A DNA stretch of 64,000 nucleotides from an uncultured Candidatus Actinomarina sp. Lineage in GTDB: Bacteria > Actinomycetota > Acidimicrobiia > Actinomarinales > Actinomarinaceae. The notes under the pieces are model-generated. The model saw only the letters and a list, made by a program, of their open reading frames with translations, made no database searches and was not told where the DNA came from. The stretch covers positions 1-64,000 of the forward strand of contig CABYLQ010000001.1 in assembly GCA_902519845.1 (NCBI GenBank), in the 5' to 3' direction. Every line of letters starts with the position of its first letter. Within the stretch, counting starts at the first letter, position 1. Both the position numbers and the translations under genes were made by a program. Shown here piece by piece: positions 18,037-25,978 of the stretch.

Positions 18037-18943
18037 TCTAGCAATAATTGGTTCGGGTCCTGCTGGTTATACGGCAGGAATTTACGCTGGGAGGGCCAAC
18101 CTTAAACCAGTGCTTTTTGAGGGTTTAGAATCAGGTGGTCAATTGATGTTGACAACTGATGTCGAGAACTATCCAGGTTTTGATGAAGGAATTATGGGGC
18201 CTGAAATGATGCAAGTTTTCAAGAAACAGGCTGAAAGATTTGGAACAAAAATTTTAACTGAAACAGTCAATAAAATTGAAAAAATTCAAGAAGGTTTTAA
18301 ATTAACAACGTCAAAAGATACATATGAGTTTAAGTCGGTAATAATATCTTCAGGAGCTTCGGCAAATTGGCTCGGAGTTAAGGGTGAAAAAGAATTACAA
18401 GGTTATGGGGTTTCAGCTTGTGCAACTTGTGATGGTTTTTTCTTTAAAGATAAAAATGTAATTGTGGTTGGAGGGGGCGACTCTGCGATGGAAGAATCTC
18501 TATTTCTAACAAAATTTGCGAAAAAAGTTACAGTAGTTCATCGTAGAGATGAGTTTAGAGCAAGCAAAATAATGCAAGAAAGAGTTTTGAACCACGAACA
18601 AATTGAAGTTGCCTGGAATAAAGAGGTAACTGAAATTAAAGGTGATAAACAAGTATCTTCCGTAATTCTAAAAGATAGTAACTCAAACGAAGAGGAAGAA
18701 AAAGAGATTGATGGTGTTTTCGTAGCTATAGGTCACACACCGAATGTTGAGTTTCTTGATGGTTTTGTTGAACTAGACGAAAAAGGATACATTAAGACTG
18801 GATTCACAAGTTCTACAAGTACAAGTATGTCTGGGGTGTTTGCTTCAGGTGATGTCGCTGATTCTATCTACAGGCAAGCAGTAACTGCAGCTGGCACTGG
18901 ATGCCAAGCAGCAATTGATGCTGAGAGATGGCTTGAAAATTAA
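18029..18943 (+). CDS. trxB: Thioredoxin reductase
   Basis: FAD- and NADPH-dependent reductase of thioredoxin in the cytosol. It shows the FAD motif IIGSGPAGYTAGIYAGR at the N-terminus, the redox pair CATC at Cys131 and Cys134, the NADPH motif VVGGGDSAMEE and the C-terminal FAD-binding GVFASGDVAD. The length of 304 residues is normal. Actinobacterial trxB is usually followed by trxA; here a CwlM-like gene overlaps its end instead, so thioredoxin must be encoded elsewhere. Confidence 0.95.
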   Translation: MDDLAIIGSGPAGYTAGIYAGRANLKPVLFEGLESGGQLMLTTDVENYPGFDEGIMGPEMMQVFKKQAERFGTKILTETVNKIEKIQEGFKLTTSKDTYEFKSVIISSGASANWLGVKGEKELQGYGVSACATCDGFFFKDKNVIVVGGGDSAMEESLFLTKFAKKVTVVHRRDEFRASKIMQERVLNHEQIEVAWNKEVTEIKGDKQVSSVILKDSNSNEEEEKEIDGVFVAIGHTPNVEFLDGFVELDEKGYIKTGFTSSTSTSMSGVFASGDVADSIYRQAVTAAGTGCQAAIDAERWLEN

Positions 18944-19883
18944 TTTTGATTTTTCAACTTTTGTAGATAATTTATCAACAGATGAGGTTGAAGATTTAAA
19001 AACAAAATTAAATTATGTTGGCTACTCAACCAATGAGAACATCAATGAACTAAAGGCTGTAGTAGGAGTTTTTATCGAGGACAATGGTCTTGAAATTATA
19101 CATAGTAAAGAAGATTTTTGGGCTGAATTAATTAATTTTGGATACAAACTTGGAGATAGAATTCTTAGTTTTAATAATAAAATTTTGTATGGATCAGACG
19201 TTGAAGAATTACAAGAACTTCTCTCAAGAATGGGTTTTTATTCTGAGCCTATAAACGGAAAATATTCAAAATCTGTTGTTGAAGGCGTAACAAGATTTCA
19301 GGAAAATAGAGGTATAACAATTGATGGCGTGGTTGGTCTTAATACTGTTTATGAAATTAAAAAACTAATTAGACCAGGCAGGGATATTTCTTTAAACGAA
19401 GCAATAAAATCTATTTCTCCAGGATTAGATACTGGGATCATTGGTTTCAATATATGTTTTGATATCCCAAATTCTGGAAGTTACAAAGATCAAATTAAAT
19501 TTTATGACCAAGTTAAGAAAAATTCTATTGAAAAAGGTGTTGTAGCAGTTTTTGCTTCAGAAGTTAATGAGGAATTGGATCTAAATAATAAAATTGAATA
19601 TATAAACAACCTACAACCGACTTTGTTTATATCTTTTAACCCCGAAGTTGATGATTCAATTAATTACTTCCAAGGAACTTTTTCTGAAAGCCTTTTAGGT
19701 AAAAAACTAGCTGAAAACTTGGCATCAACTCTGAAAGTAAAATCAATCGGAAAGTCCTCGATTATTTTGAAACAAACAAAATCAGTAGGAATAATAATTA
19801 ATGGTAAATTTTACCAAAAAAATTATATTGAATTAATTCTAGAGAGTGTTGTTAATACTCTAAATAAGCAATTTGAAAATTAA
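18933..19883 (+). CDS. CwlM-like peptidoglycan-binding protein with degenerate amidase domain
   Basis: The position between trxB and parB is that of cwlM in mycobacteria. Two peptidoglycan-binding-1-like repeats occupy about residues 10-60 and 80-145 (VEELQELLSRMGFYSEPING). The C-terminal half aligns by eye with an Amidase_3 fold, but the zinc and catalytic residues appear lost: the DPGHGG segment reads DTGIIG, the SIH segment reads SFN, and no Glu is at the end. It is therefore probably a pseudoenzyme with a regulatory or binding role in cell-wall synthesis. TTG at 18933 is preferred because GAGAG precedes it and the overlap with trxB is then short. Confidence 0.65.
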   Translation: MKINFDFSTFVDNLSTDEVEDLKTKLNYVGYSTNENINELKAVVGVFIEDNGLEIIHSKEDFWAELINFGYKLGDRILSFNNKILYGSDVEELQELLSRMGFYSEPINGKYSKSVVEGVTRFQENRGITIDGVVGLNTVYEIKKLIRPGRDISLNEAIKSISPGLDTGIIGFNICFDIPNSGSYKDQIKFYDQVKKNSIEKGVVAVFASEVNEELDLNNKIEYINNLQPTLFISFNPEVDDSINYFQGTFSESLLGKKLAENLASTLKVKSIGKSSIILKQTKSVGIIINGKFYQKNYIELILESVVNTLNKQFEN

Positions 19884-20677
19884 CTTAATTTAGAAATAAA
19901 ATCATCTAAGTTTTCTTTTGAATCAAAAGTTAAGAAAAGCTTATATTTATCAATGTTCTTAGTTATTTTTACTTTTGAACCAGTTTTGTCTTCGAAAAAA
20001 TTTCTATAATGAGATACCTCTTCATCTGAATAAGAATCTAAATTTAGATTTCTAACTTTATCTTCTACTGCCCTGCTTGATAGTTTTTGACTAATTATTT
20101 CATTTAAAATATTTTCTTGTATTTTAGAATCTAAATTTATCAACGGCCTTACCTGGCCCATTGAAACAGTCTGATCTTTTAGGGCACCATAAACTTTTTC
20201 ACTAAGATTGGTTAATCTTAAAATGTTTGAAACGTGAGCTCGGCTTTTTCCAATAAGTTGACCTATTTCTTCCGGACTTAAGCTGAATTTTTCAGAAATT
20301 TCTTTATAGGCCATTGCTTCTTCGATATGATTTAATCTTTCTCTTTGTATGTTTTCAATCAGGCCTAAAATTGCTGCATCTCTCTCGCCAACATCTTTCA
20401 CCAAGCAGGGTATTTCATTAAGACCTGCAAGCTTCGATGCTCTTAATCTTCTCTCTCCTGCAATCAATCTATATTTGTTTGGCTCTATTTCTTGAACAAT
20501 AATTGGTTGTAGCAAACCATTTTTCTGTATTGAATTTTTTAATTCTTCTAATTTATTTTCATCAAAGATTTTTCGAGCCTGGGAGTCGCTTTCATAAATA
20601 ATATTTATGTTTATTTCTTTAACTTCGTAGTCTCTGACGTTTGTGTCAGTAATGAGACTGCTGAGTGATCTTTTCAT
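19880..20677 (-). CDS. parB: Chromosome-partitioning protein ParB
   Basis: Binds parS sites, spreads along DNA as a CTP-dependent clamp and recruits ParA and SMC. The N-terminal domain contains the CTP-binding motif GERRLRASKLAG and the IQRERLNHIEEA segment; a helix-turn-helix follows (IGKSRAHVSNILRLTNL), and a C-terminal dimerisation domain ends the protein. 265 residues is on the short side for Actinobacteria. It overlaps parA by 32 bases and is convergent with the CwlM-like gene. A perfect parS lies about 0.8 kb away in rsmG. Confidence 0.95.
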   Translation of the reverse strand: MKRSLSSLITDTNVRDYEVKEININIIYESDSQARKIFDENKLEELKNSIQKNGLLQPIIVQEIEPNKYRLIAGERRLRASKLAGLNEIPCLVKDVGERDAAILGLIENIQRERLNHIEEAMAYKEISEKFSLSPEEIGQLIGKSRAHVSNILRLTNLSEKVYGALKDQTVSMGQVRPLINLDSKIQENILNEIISQKLSSRAVEDKVRNLNLDSYSDEEVSHYRNFFEDKTGSKVKITKNIDKYKLFLTFDSKENLDDFISKLS

Positions 20678-21431
20678 TTATGTTCATCCTTTCTAATATT
20701 TCGTTTGCTAGTTGATAAAATTCTATTTTTGACTTACTGTCGTCTTTAAAATCTTCAACTGTTTTTAAGTGATAGGGGCTATCGGCTATATCAACAGAGT
20801 TAGATATTTTTGTTTCGAGCAATTTATCAGCGAGTAAGTAGGAAAGTTCATTTTCAAAATCTACGTAGCTAGATCTTCTAGTGTCTACTTGATTTAATAT
20901 GACACCTAAAAATACTGGATTTATGTTTATCTGATTAGAAATAGATTTCTTTGCAAAATTCATCGCTTGGGATACGCCTTCAATAGCTAAAAATTCTGGT
21001 TTTGTTGGAATCAAGTAAAAGTCTGATGCGGATAAGGCTTCTTGAACTAGTGAACTCATTGTGGGGGGTGTATCAAATAAAATAACGTCAAAATCTTTGA
21101 ACTCAAAGGAATCAATTGTTTTCTTTAATACCGAACCTCCAAGTATTTTTTCATTATTAAATTTTAAAATTGATTGGTTTGATGGAATTATTGCCATATT
21201 TTCGTGAAGATAGCCTATTTCTTTTGATTTGTTTCCACTCATTAAATCTTGTGAAGTTAAAATAAATTCATTATTTTTATCAAAATCTAGATATGTTGAT
21301 GTGTTTCCTTGAGGATCAAGATCGATAATCAAGGTTTTTATACCATTTATTGCAAATATTTTACCAATGTTTACAACAATTGTAGTTTTTCCAACTCCAC
21401 CTTTTTGGCAAATTATTGATAAAGATTTCAC
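20646..21431 (-). CDS. parA: Chromosome-partitioning ATPase ParA (Soj)
   Basis: Walker-type ATPase that moves ParB-parS complexes over the nucleoid. The deviant Walker A motif QKGGVGKTTIVVNIG starts at residue 9, Walker A' and B segments are IDLDPQGNTS and VILFDTPPTMS, and the length of 261 residues is normal for chromosomal ParA. It lies between rsmG (four-base overlap) and parB (32-base overlap) in the minus-strand origin-side operon. Confidence 0.95.
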   Translation of the reverse strand: MKSLSIICQKGGVGKTTIVVNIGKIFAINGIKTLIIDLDPQGNTSTYLDFDKNNEFILTSQDLMSGNKSKEIGYLHENMAIIPSNQSILKFNNEKILGGSVLKKTIDSFEFKDFDVILFDTPPTMSSLVQEALSASDFYLIPTKPEFLAIEGVSQAMNFAKKSISNQININPVFLGVILNQVDTRRSSYVDFENELSYLLADKLLETKISNSVDIADSPYHLKTVEDFKDDSKSKIEFYQLANEILERMNINEKITQQSHY

Positions 21432-22042
21432 ATATCAGTTATAACATCAATGGTACGAAAATTATTTTTATTTATAAGAAACTTTTCTTGTTTCACGTGA
21501 AACAAACTTTTAAGTTCTTTTTTGTTTTCAGAGCTTGAAGAAACCATAAAAATTATATTTCTGTTTTCAAGCTTGTAATTTTGTATTATTTTCACAATAT
21601 TTAAAGTAGAAACATAGCACCTCATAACAACTATTGTTTTTTCTAAGTTTTTAAGTGTTAAGTTCGCATCTTCTTCTTTTGGAATCGCATTTTCTAAATT
21701 AAGGGTCTTTACAAGCCTTTGAAGCTCATAAATTCTTGTTTTTTTATTATCAATAAGATTTACTTTTCTTTTGTTAACAATTGATATTGGTACTCCTGGT
21801 ATTCCTCCACCGGTACCTAGATCATAAATCTCTTTTGATTTGAAATTATATTTTTTTATTAGATGGTGAAAATACAGAGAGTGAACTATAAATTCATCCC
21901 AGATAAACTGTTTGGGTTTTTTGCTTATTAATCCGGTTTTTATTCCGGTTGTATATAACCAGTCGTGATAGTTTACAAGTTTTTCTTTATGTTGTTCAAA
22001 TTCAATTAAACCCCAGTTAGGCATTTGGGGTTCGAAGGTCAT
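21428..22042 (-). CDS. rsmG: 16S rRNA m7G methyltransferase RsmG (GidB)
   Basis: Uses S-adenosylmethionine to methylate N7 of the guanine at position 527 of 16S rRNA (E. coli numbering). The SAM-binding motif is YDLGTGGGIPGVPISI near residue 70, and the length of 204 residues fits. Its coding sequence contains the parS site, read as LFHVKQ near residue 180, a common arrangement in bacteria. It overlaps jag and parA by four bases each, showing tight translational coupling. Confidence 0.93.
   Translation of the reverse strand: MTFEPQMPNWGLIEFEQHKEKLVNYHDWLYTTGIKTGLISKKPKQFIWDEFIVHSLYFHHLIKKYNFKSKEIYDLGTGGGIPGVPISIVNKRKVNLIDNKKTRIYELQRLVKTLNLENAIPKEEDANLTLKNLEKTIVVMRCYVSTLNIVKIIQNYKLENRNIIFMVSSSSENKKELKSLFHVKQEKFLINKNNFRTIDVITDM
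21489..21504. other. parS: parS centromere site
   Basis: TGTTTCACGTGAAACA is the exact 16-bp palindromic consensus of bacterial parS. It lies inside rsmG, beside parA-parB and about 3 kb from the rpmH-dnaA gap. It is the only copy I noticed in the window. Confidence 0.95.
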
Positions 22043-22806
22043 TCTTCTTCAGTGTTGCTTGGAGCAAAAACTACAGATCTATAGGGTTCTCTTCCTTCCG
22101 AATAAGATCTTATCCCGTCAATTTCACTGACTGCGTCGTGAAGGGTTTTCCTGTCTACTGAGTTCATTGGCTCTAGCATTACTTCTTGCTTGTCTTCTAG
22201 AATTTGTTTTGTAAGTCTCTCTGCATATATTGTTAATGCTTCTTTTCTTTTTAAAGCGTAGTCAGCCACATCGAGCCTTAATCTAGTTCCTGCTCCAGTT
22301 TTTCGTTGGACTGCGGTTCTTGTTAACTCGTGTAAGGACCGTATGATCATTCCCTTTTCGCCAACTAGAGCCTCTGTTTGTTCACCTTTTATGTTTACTA
22401 CAAGATTTTTTTCTTCTAATTCTCCTTCGACCTTTCCGTCCAAACCAAATGAGTTAATTAATCCTTGTAGAAAATCTATTGATACTTTTAATTGTTCTTT
22501 TGGATCCGCTTCAACTCTTGGTTTTTTTGGTTCAAAGTTTCTTTTTTCTCGTTTTCTTGAGTCTCTGTTATCTCTTGTATCTCTTTTGTTTCTTGACTTA
22601 TAGGACCTAGAGTTGTTTTTAAATCCAGACCTTACTGATATTCTAACTAGTGCTTTTGTTCCCCCAACTCCAAAAACTCCTCCTTCTGGCTCCCGTAAAA
22701 TGCTTATGTTGGCCTCAGTCGCGTCTTCGAGATTAAGTTCTTTTAAACCTGCTTTTATTGCATCATCAATGGTTTTTGCTTCAACCTCTACCCATTTGTC
22801 TGACAT
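22039..22806 (-). CDS. jag: Jag/KhpB RNA-binding protein
   Basis: RNA-binding protein linked to YidC in gene order across Gram-positive bacteria. The Jag N-terminal domain covers about residues 1-52, a basic Arg/Lys-rich linker about 60-95, a KH domain about 105-180 (GEKGMIIRSLHELTR) and an R3H domain about 190-250 (ILEDKQEVMLEPMNSVDRK). It overlaps rsmG by four bases and shares one base with yidC. KhpB proteins are known to bind many small RNAs and mRNAs; the function in this organism is inferred. Confidence 0.92.
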   Translation of the reverse strand: MSDKWVEVEAKTIDDAIKAGLKELNLEDATEANISILREPEGGVFGVGGTKALVRISVRSGFKNNSRSYKSRNKRDTRDNRDSRKREKRNFEPKKPRVEADPKEQLKVSIDFLQGLINSFGLDGKVEGELEEKNLVVNIKGEQTEALVGEKGMIIRSLHELTRTAVQRKTGAGTRLRLDVADYALKRKEALTIYAERLTKQILEDKQEVMLEPMNSVDRKTLHDAVSEIDGIRSYSEGREPYRSVVFAPSNTEEE

Positions 22807-23624
22807 TATTTTCTCCTTCTTTTTTTTCTGTTTTTACGAGGATCTTGTTCTTGATTGGTTTCTTCCTTATCCTCTACTTGTTCTTTTTGTTTCTCTTGTT
22901 TATCATTGGTTTCATTTTTATCTTCAATTCTAATTATCAGTGCCTGTTGACCGATTCTAAAAATGTTCCCTGTTAAAAAATAAATAACTAGACCTGAAGG
23001 AAGAGTCCAAGATATAAAACCAAAAAATATTGGCATAACCTTACCAATCATCTGCATTTGTTGAGCTTGCGGATTGTCACTCTTTCCCTGCTTTTTTGTT
23101 ATTTGTTGTTGTTGAAAAAGCGCTGTTGCAACAACCATTAAAATAACAATGATATAAGGCACCCTTTCAACCCAAGTAGAGATTTCAGAAGCGGGAATTT
23201 GTAAATCCATATTAAAAAAGAGAATATTTACGTTGTTTTCAAGATCTAAAAATAACGACTCTGATTTGGGTATAAATAATAAAGGCTCTCTTAAAACTCT
23301 GAACAGTGCAAACCAAACCGGCATTTGAACCAAAAGTGGAACAACACAGCCGAGTGGGTTGATTCCTTTTTCTTTATAAAATGCTGCAATCTCTTTATTT
23401 AATTCTTCTTTGTTGTCTTTATGCTTTTTTTGGAGTCTCTTGAGCTCTGGCTGAACGTCCTGCATTCTTTTAGTAGATCTTGTCTGTCTAAGAGTTAGAG
23501 GAAAAATTATAATATTTATTATTACTGTCAAAATTGCAATCGAAGAACCGTAAGACGGAACATATCCATAAACAAAAGATAAAAGAAATCCAATTCCAAG
23601 CGCAAAAGGTTCAATTATTGCCAA
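22806..23624 (-). CDS. yidC: Membrane protein insertase YidC
   Basis: Inserts proteins into the cytoplasmic membrane, alone or with SecYEG. The five-helix core of the Gram-positive Oxa1/YidC type is visible, with the cytoplasmic coiled hairpin at about residues 45-85 (QTRSTKRMQDVQPELKRLQK) and a highly charged C-terminal tail from about 232 ending RKNRKKRRRK, a ribosome-contacting type tail. 272 residues is short for an actinobacterium. It overlaps yidD by ten bases. Confidence 0.93.
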   Translation of the reverse strand: MAIIEPFALGIGFLLSFVYGYVPSYGSSIAILTVIINIIIFPLTLRQTRSTKRMQDVQPELKRLQKKHKDNKEELNKEIAAFYKEKGINPLGCVVPLLVQMPVWFALFRVLREPLLFIPKSESLFLDLENNVNILFFNMDLQIPASEISTWVERVPYIIVILMVVATALFQQQQITKKQGKSDNPQAQQMQMIGKVMPIFFGFISWTLPSGLVIYFLTGNIFRIGQQALIIRIEDKNETNDKQEKQKEQVEDKEETNQEQDPRKNRKKRRRK

Positions 23625-23827
23625 TTTTTACCAAACTTTCTATAAAGTGGGTTACATTTATAAGCTCTTTCAAAAACTAAAGGAATTGTCATTACGAAAC
23701 CTTTTTCCTGCATACTTTTTCTTATTTGGTTTGAACAGGAAGGATAATAAAGACAGTTCCCTTGACCAATGCCAAAGAGTCCCAACAGTGCTCGAAACAC
23801 CGTAAATAAAATACTTGTTAGTTTCAT
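23615..23827 (-). CDS. yidD: Membrane insertion efficiency factor YidD
   Basis: Small protein of 70 residues with the family features YYPSCSNQ near residue 27 and CNPLYRKFG near the end. It has an N-terminal amphipathic helix and is thought to assist YidC at the membrane. It overlaps rnpA by four bases (ATGA) and yidC by ten, in the conserved rpmH-rnpA-yidD-yidC order. Confidence 0.92.
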   Translation of the reverse strand: MKLTSILFTVFRALLGLFGIGQGNCLYYPSCSNQIRKSMQEKGFVMTIPLVFERAYKCNPLYRKFGKNWQ

Positions 23828-24147
23828 TTTTTTATAAGTTTTGGGTGAGAAGATATAATTTTTTGCATCTCGTTAACTTTTAAATTTAAATTATTTTTAG
23901 ATCCAACGATATAAATATCAAAATTTTTTTCTTCTTCTAAGCCCCTTACTGCCTCTTTAATCCTTCTTTTAAATTTGTTTCGCTCTACTGCGGTGGTCTG
24001 TTTGCTTGAAATGCTGATTCCAAGTTTAGAATTTGTATCGTTATTTTCTTCTATGTAAACCTTAAGTCCTTTTTCAGTAAAACAGTTTTCTTCTTTTTTC
24101 AGTCTGAAAAAATGATTTCTCTTATTTAGTGCAGTAAATTTAACCAA
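23824..24147 (-). CDS. rnpA: Ribonuclease P protein component
   Basis: Protein subunit of the tRNA 5'-processing enzyme. The diagnostic RNR-type motif is VERNKFKRRIKEAVR at about residues 65-79, in the expected position after the core strands. 107 residues is a normal length. The start lies five bases after the rpmH stop. The RNase P RNA gene is not in this window. Confidence 0.92.
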   Translation of the reverse strand: MVKFTALNKRNHFFRLKKEENCFTEKGLKVYIEENNDTNSKLGISISSKQTTAVERNKFKRRIKEAVRGLEEEKNFDIYIVGSKNNLNLKVNEMQKIISSHPKLIKK

Positions 24148-24152
24148 TTAGC

Positions 24153-24287
24153 TTAAGCGGAAATTATCTTTCTTCCTTTTTTTCTTCTTCTTTTAAGAAT
24201 TTCTCTACCCGCTCTGGTTCTCATTCTGCTTCTAAAACCGTGTTTTCTACTTCTTTTTCTATTACTAGGTTGGTAAGTTCTTTTCAT
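24153..24287 (-). CDS. rpmH: 50S ribosomal protein L34
   Basis: A 44-codon gene too short for most searches. It encodes [20 protein letters not shown] and continues with the conserved [20 protein letters not shown], ending IISA. It is the first gene of the minus-strand operon rpmH-rnpA-yidD-yidC-jag-rsmG-parA-parB that leads away from dnaA. AGGATAAAAA just upstream of the ATG includes a weak Shine-Dalgarno. Confidence 0.97.
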   Translation of the reverse strand: MKRTYQPSNRKRSRKHGFRSRMRTRAGREILKRRRKKGRKIISA

Positions 24288-24559
24288 TTTTTATCCTGTT
24301 TAAATACAATATATTAAAAAATTTTTTAAACAAACAAAATTAATATTTAATTTAATAGTTCGCGAAAAGTGGATTAGATTCGCGAAAACTTTTTTAACTA
24401 AGTTTCACAATCTAGATACTAATAACTTTTTAAGATGGTTTTTTGTGGTTAAATCGTTATATTTATTGACTATTTTTTACTATTTATTTAATCTTAGGTT
24501 CTTTAATTTGTTTTTAACACTCTATGATTTTGAAAACGTAATCATTAAATTTAATCAGA
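24288..24559. other. rpmH-dnaA intergenic region, candidate replication origin
   Basis: This 272-base gap separates the two divergent transcription units and is more AT-rich than its surroundings. It contains two direct copies of TTCGCGAAAA 20 bp apart. Only imperfect DnaA-box-like sequences were seen: TGTGGTTAA at 24444-24452 (one mismatch) and AGTGGATTA at 24368-24376 (two mismatches). Promoters for rpmH and dnaA must lie here as well. Whether replication starts here or in the 114-base dnaA-dnaN gap is not settled by reading alone. Confidence 0.45.
24359..24388. repeat. Direct repeat TTCGCGAAAA, two copies
   Basis: TTCGCGAAAA occurs at 24359-24368 and 24379-24388, exactly 20 bp (two helical turns) apart, and each copy contains the palindrome TTCGCGAA. 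CpG-rich words like this are rare in such AT-rich sequence. The pair probably binds a dimeric protein on one DNA face, either as an operator for rpmH or dnaA or as an origin element. Confidence 0.6.
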
Positions 24560-25864
24560 ATGAATAATGTTGTAGACGCCTTTCAATTAGAAATAAAAAA
24601 GTCAAAGCTTTCAAAAACTGACAAATATTGGCTTGATCAAGTTGATTTTAAATTCGAAGATAAAAATTTAAATATTCATGTAAGGTCAGAGTTCATTAAA
24701 TCATCAATAGAAAAAAAACTATATGAAAAAATTAAAGACTCTTACAAAAAAGTGACTGGATTTGATGATTGCGTTTTTATTCTAGATAAAAATATGAAAA
24801 TTCCAGATAGTGAAATTTTTTTTGAGGAAAAATACGAAAATAGTGAGGTAGAAGCCACAGAAACTATTAAGGTTGAGCCAGATTTTTCAACTTTTGATGA
24901 CTTGTTTGTTGGAGGTCCCAATAACCTAGCGGTTACAGCCGCAAAATCTGTTGTATCCAGCCCTGGAAAGCGCTTTAATCCTTTATTTATTTACGGTCCC
25001 CCAGGGGTTGGTAAAACGTTTTTATTAAAAACAATTGAAAGGTCTCATCACTCTTCCTTTTATATTGACTCCGAGTCTTTTCTAGATTCATATATTCGTG
25101 GAATTAAAAATAACGATATTGATGTGTTTAAGTCAAAAATTCGTTCTGTAGATATTTTATTGGTAGATGACATACAGTTTTTTATGGGAAAAAAGGGGGT
25201 TTCGGAGGAGCTTTTCCACACAATAAATTATTTTCTAAATAACGAAAAGTCTGTTGTTCTTGTTTCTGATCAAAAACCGGAAAGGCTATTGGGTTTTCCA
25301 GAGAGGCTGGTTTCAAGAATATTGAACGGTCTGGTAACAGATATTGAAAAGCCTGATGATGAAATGTTTTTAAAGGTTTTGAAAAAAGCAAACAAAGATC
25401 ACGGCGGTTACCTGTTGTCCGGAGAAGAAATCAGTAAATTAAAAAACTTAAAAATAAACAGCTTTAGAGATATAAACGGCATTATTAACAAAGTTCTACT
25501 AAACAAACAAACGGGGAAAAGTAATAACGAATACATAAACGAACTCATTAGCGAAAAGAGTGAAGGCTACTTAGAAGCTATAAAACCTGAATATATTTTA
25601 AATTATGTTTCTAAGGTCTTTCAGGTTGACAAGGATCTAATAATTTCTAAAAACAGGAGCTCAAACGTTAACGAGTCCAGAAAGCTTTTTGCAAACCTTG
25701 CTAGAAATCATACTGATCTTTCTTTAAACCAAATAGGTATTTACTTGGGTGGTAGAAGTCATTCTACGGTTCTTTCTTATATTGAAAAGTCAAAAAGTTC
25801 TCCTATTGTCATCAAAGAAGCTAACAACTTCAACAACTCACTTGCTTTAAAAGAAGTCGGTTAG
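24560..25864 (+). CDS. dnaA: Chromosomal replication initiator DnaA (divergent)
   Basis: AAA+ protein that opens the replication origin. Domain I is at about residues 1-90; a short linker follows; the AAA+ domain has Walker A GPPGVGKTF near 152 and Walker B ILLVDDIQFF near 200; domain IV ends the protein. In domain IV the usual RDHTTV motif reads RSHSTV (near 397), changing two of the residues that read DnaA-box bases in E. coli. Walker A also departs from the usual GGVGLGKT. 434 residues is short. Gene position before dnaN makes the identity firm despite the divergence. Confidence 0.93.
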   Translation: MNNVVDAFQLEIKKSKLSKTDKYWLDQVDFKFEDKNLNIHVRSEFIKSSIEKKLYEKIKDSYKKVTGFDDCVFILDKNMKIPDSEIFFEEKYENSEVEATETIKVEPDFSTFDDLFVGGPNNLAVTAAKSVVSSPGKRFNPLFIYGPPGVGKTFLLKTIERSHHSSFYIDSESFLDSYIRGIKNNDIDVFKSKIRSVDILLVDDIQFFMGKKGVSEELFHTINYFLNNEKSVVLVSDQKPERLLGFPERLVSRILNGLVTDIEKPDDEMFLKVLKKANKDHGGYLLSGEEISKLKNLKINSFRDINGIINKVLLNKQTGKSNNEYINELISEKSEGYLEAIKPEYILNYVSKVFQVDKDLIISKNRSSNVNESRKLFANLARNHTDLSLNQIGIYLGGRSHSTVLSYIEKSKSSPIVIKEANNFNNSLALKEVG

Positions 25865-25978
25865 TTTTTGTCTGTTTTGTTATATGTTGTTTTTAAAATA
25901 ACTCACTATTTTATGACTTTTTACCCAACTCAACAATTCAGACATGCTTATTATTATTAAATATATAAAGGATAAAAA

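Noticed and set aside
25865-25978. dnaA-dnaN gap as the origin with DnaA boxes
   Set aside because: I found no box-like 9-mer with one mismatch or fewer, and the gap is only 114 bases; it was left unassigned.
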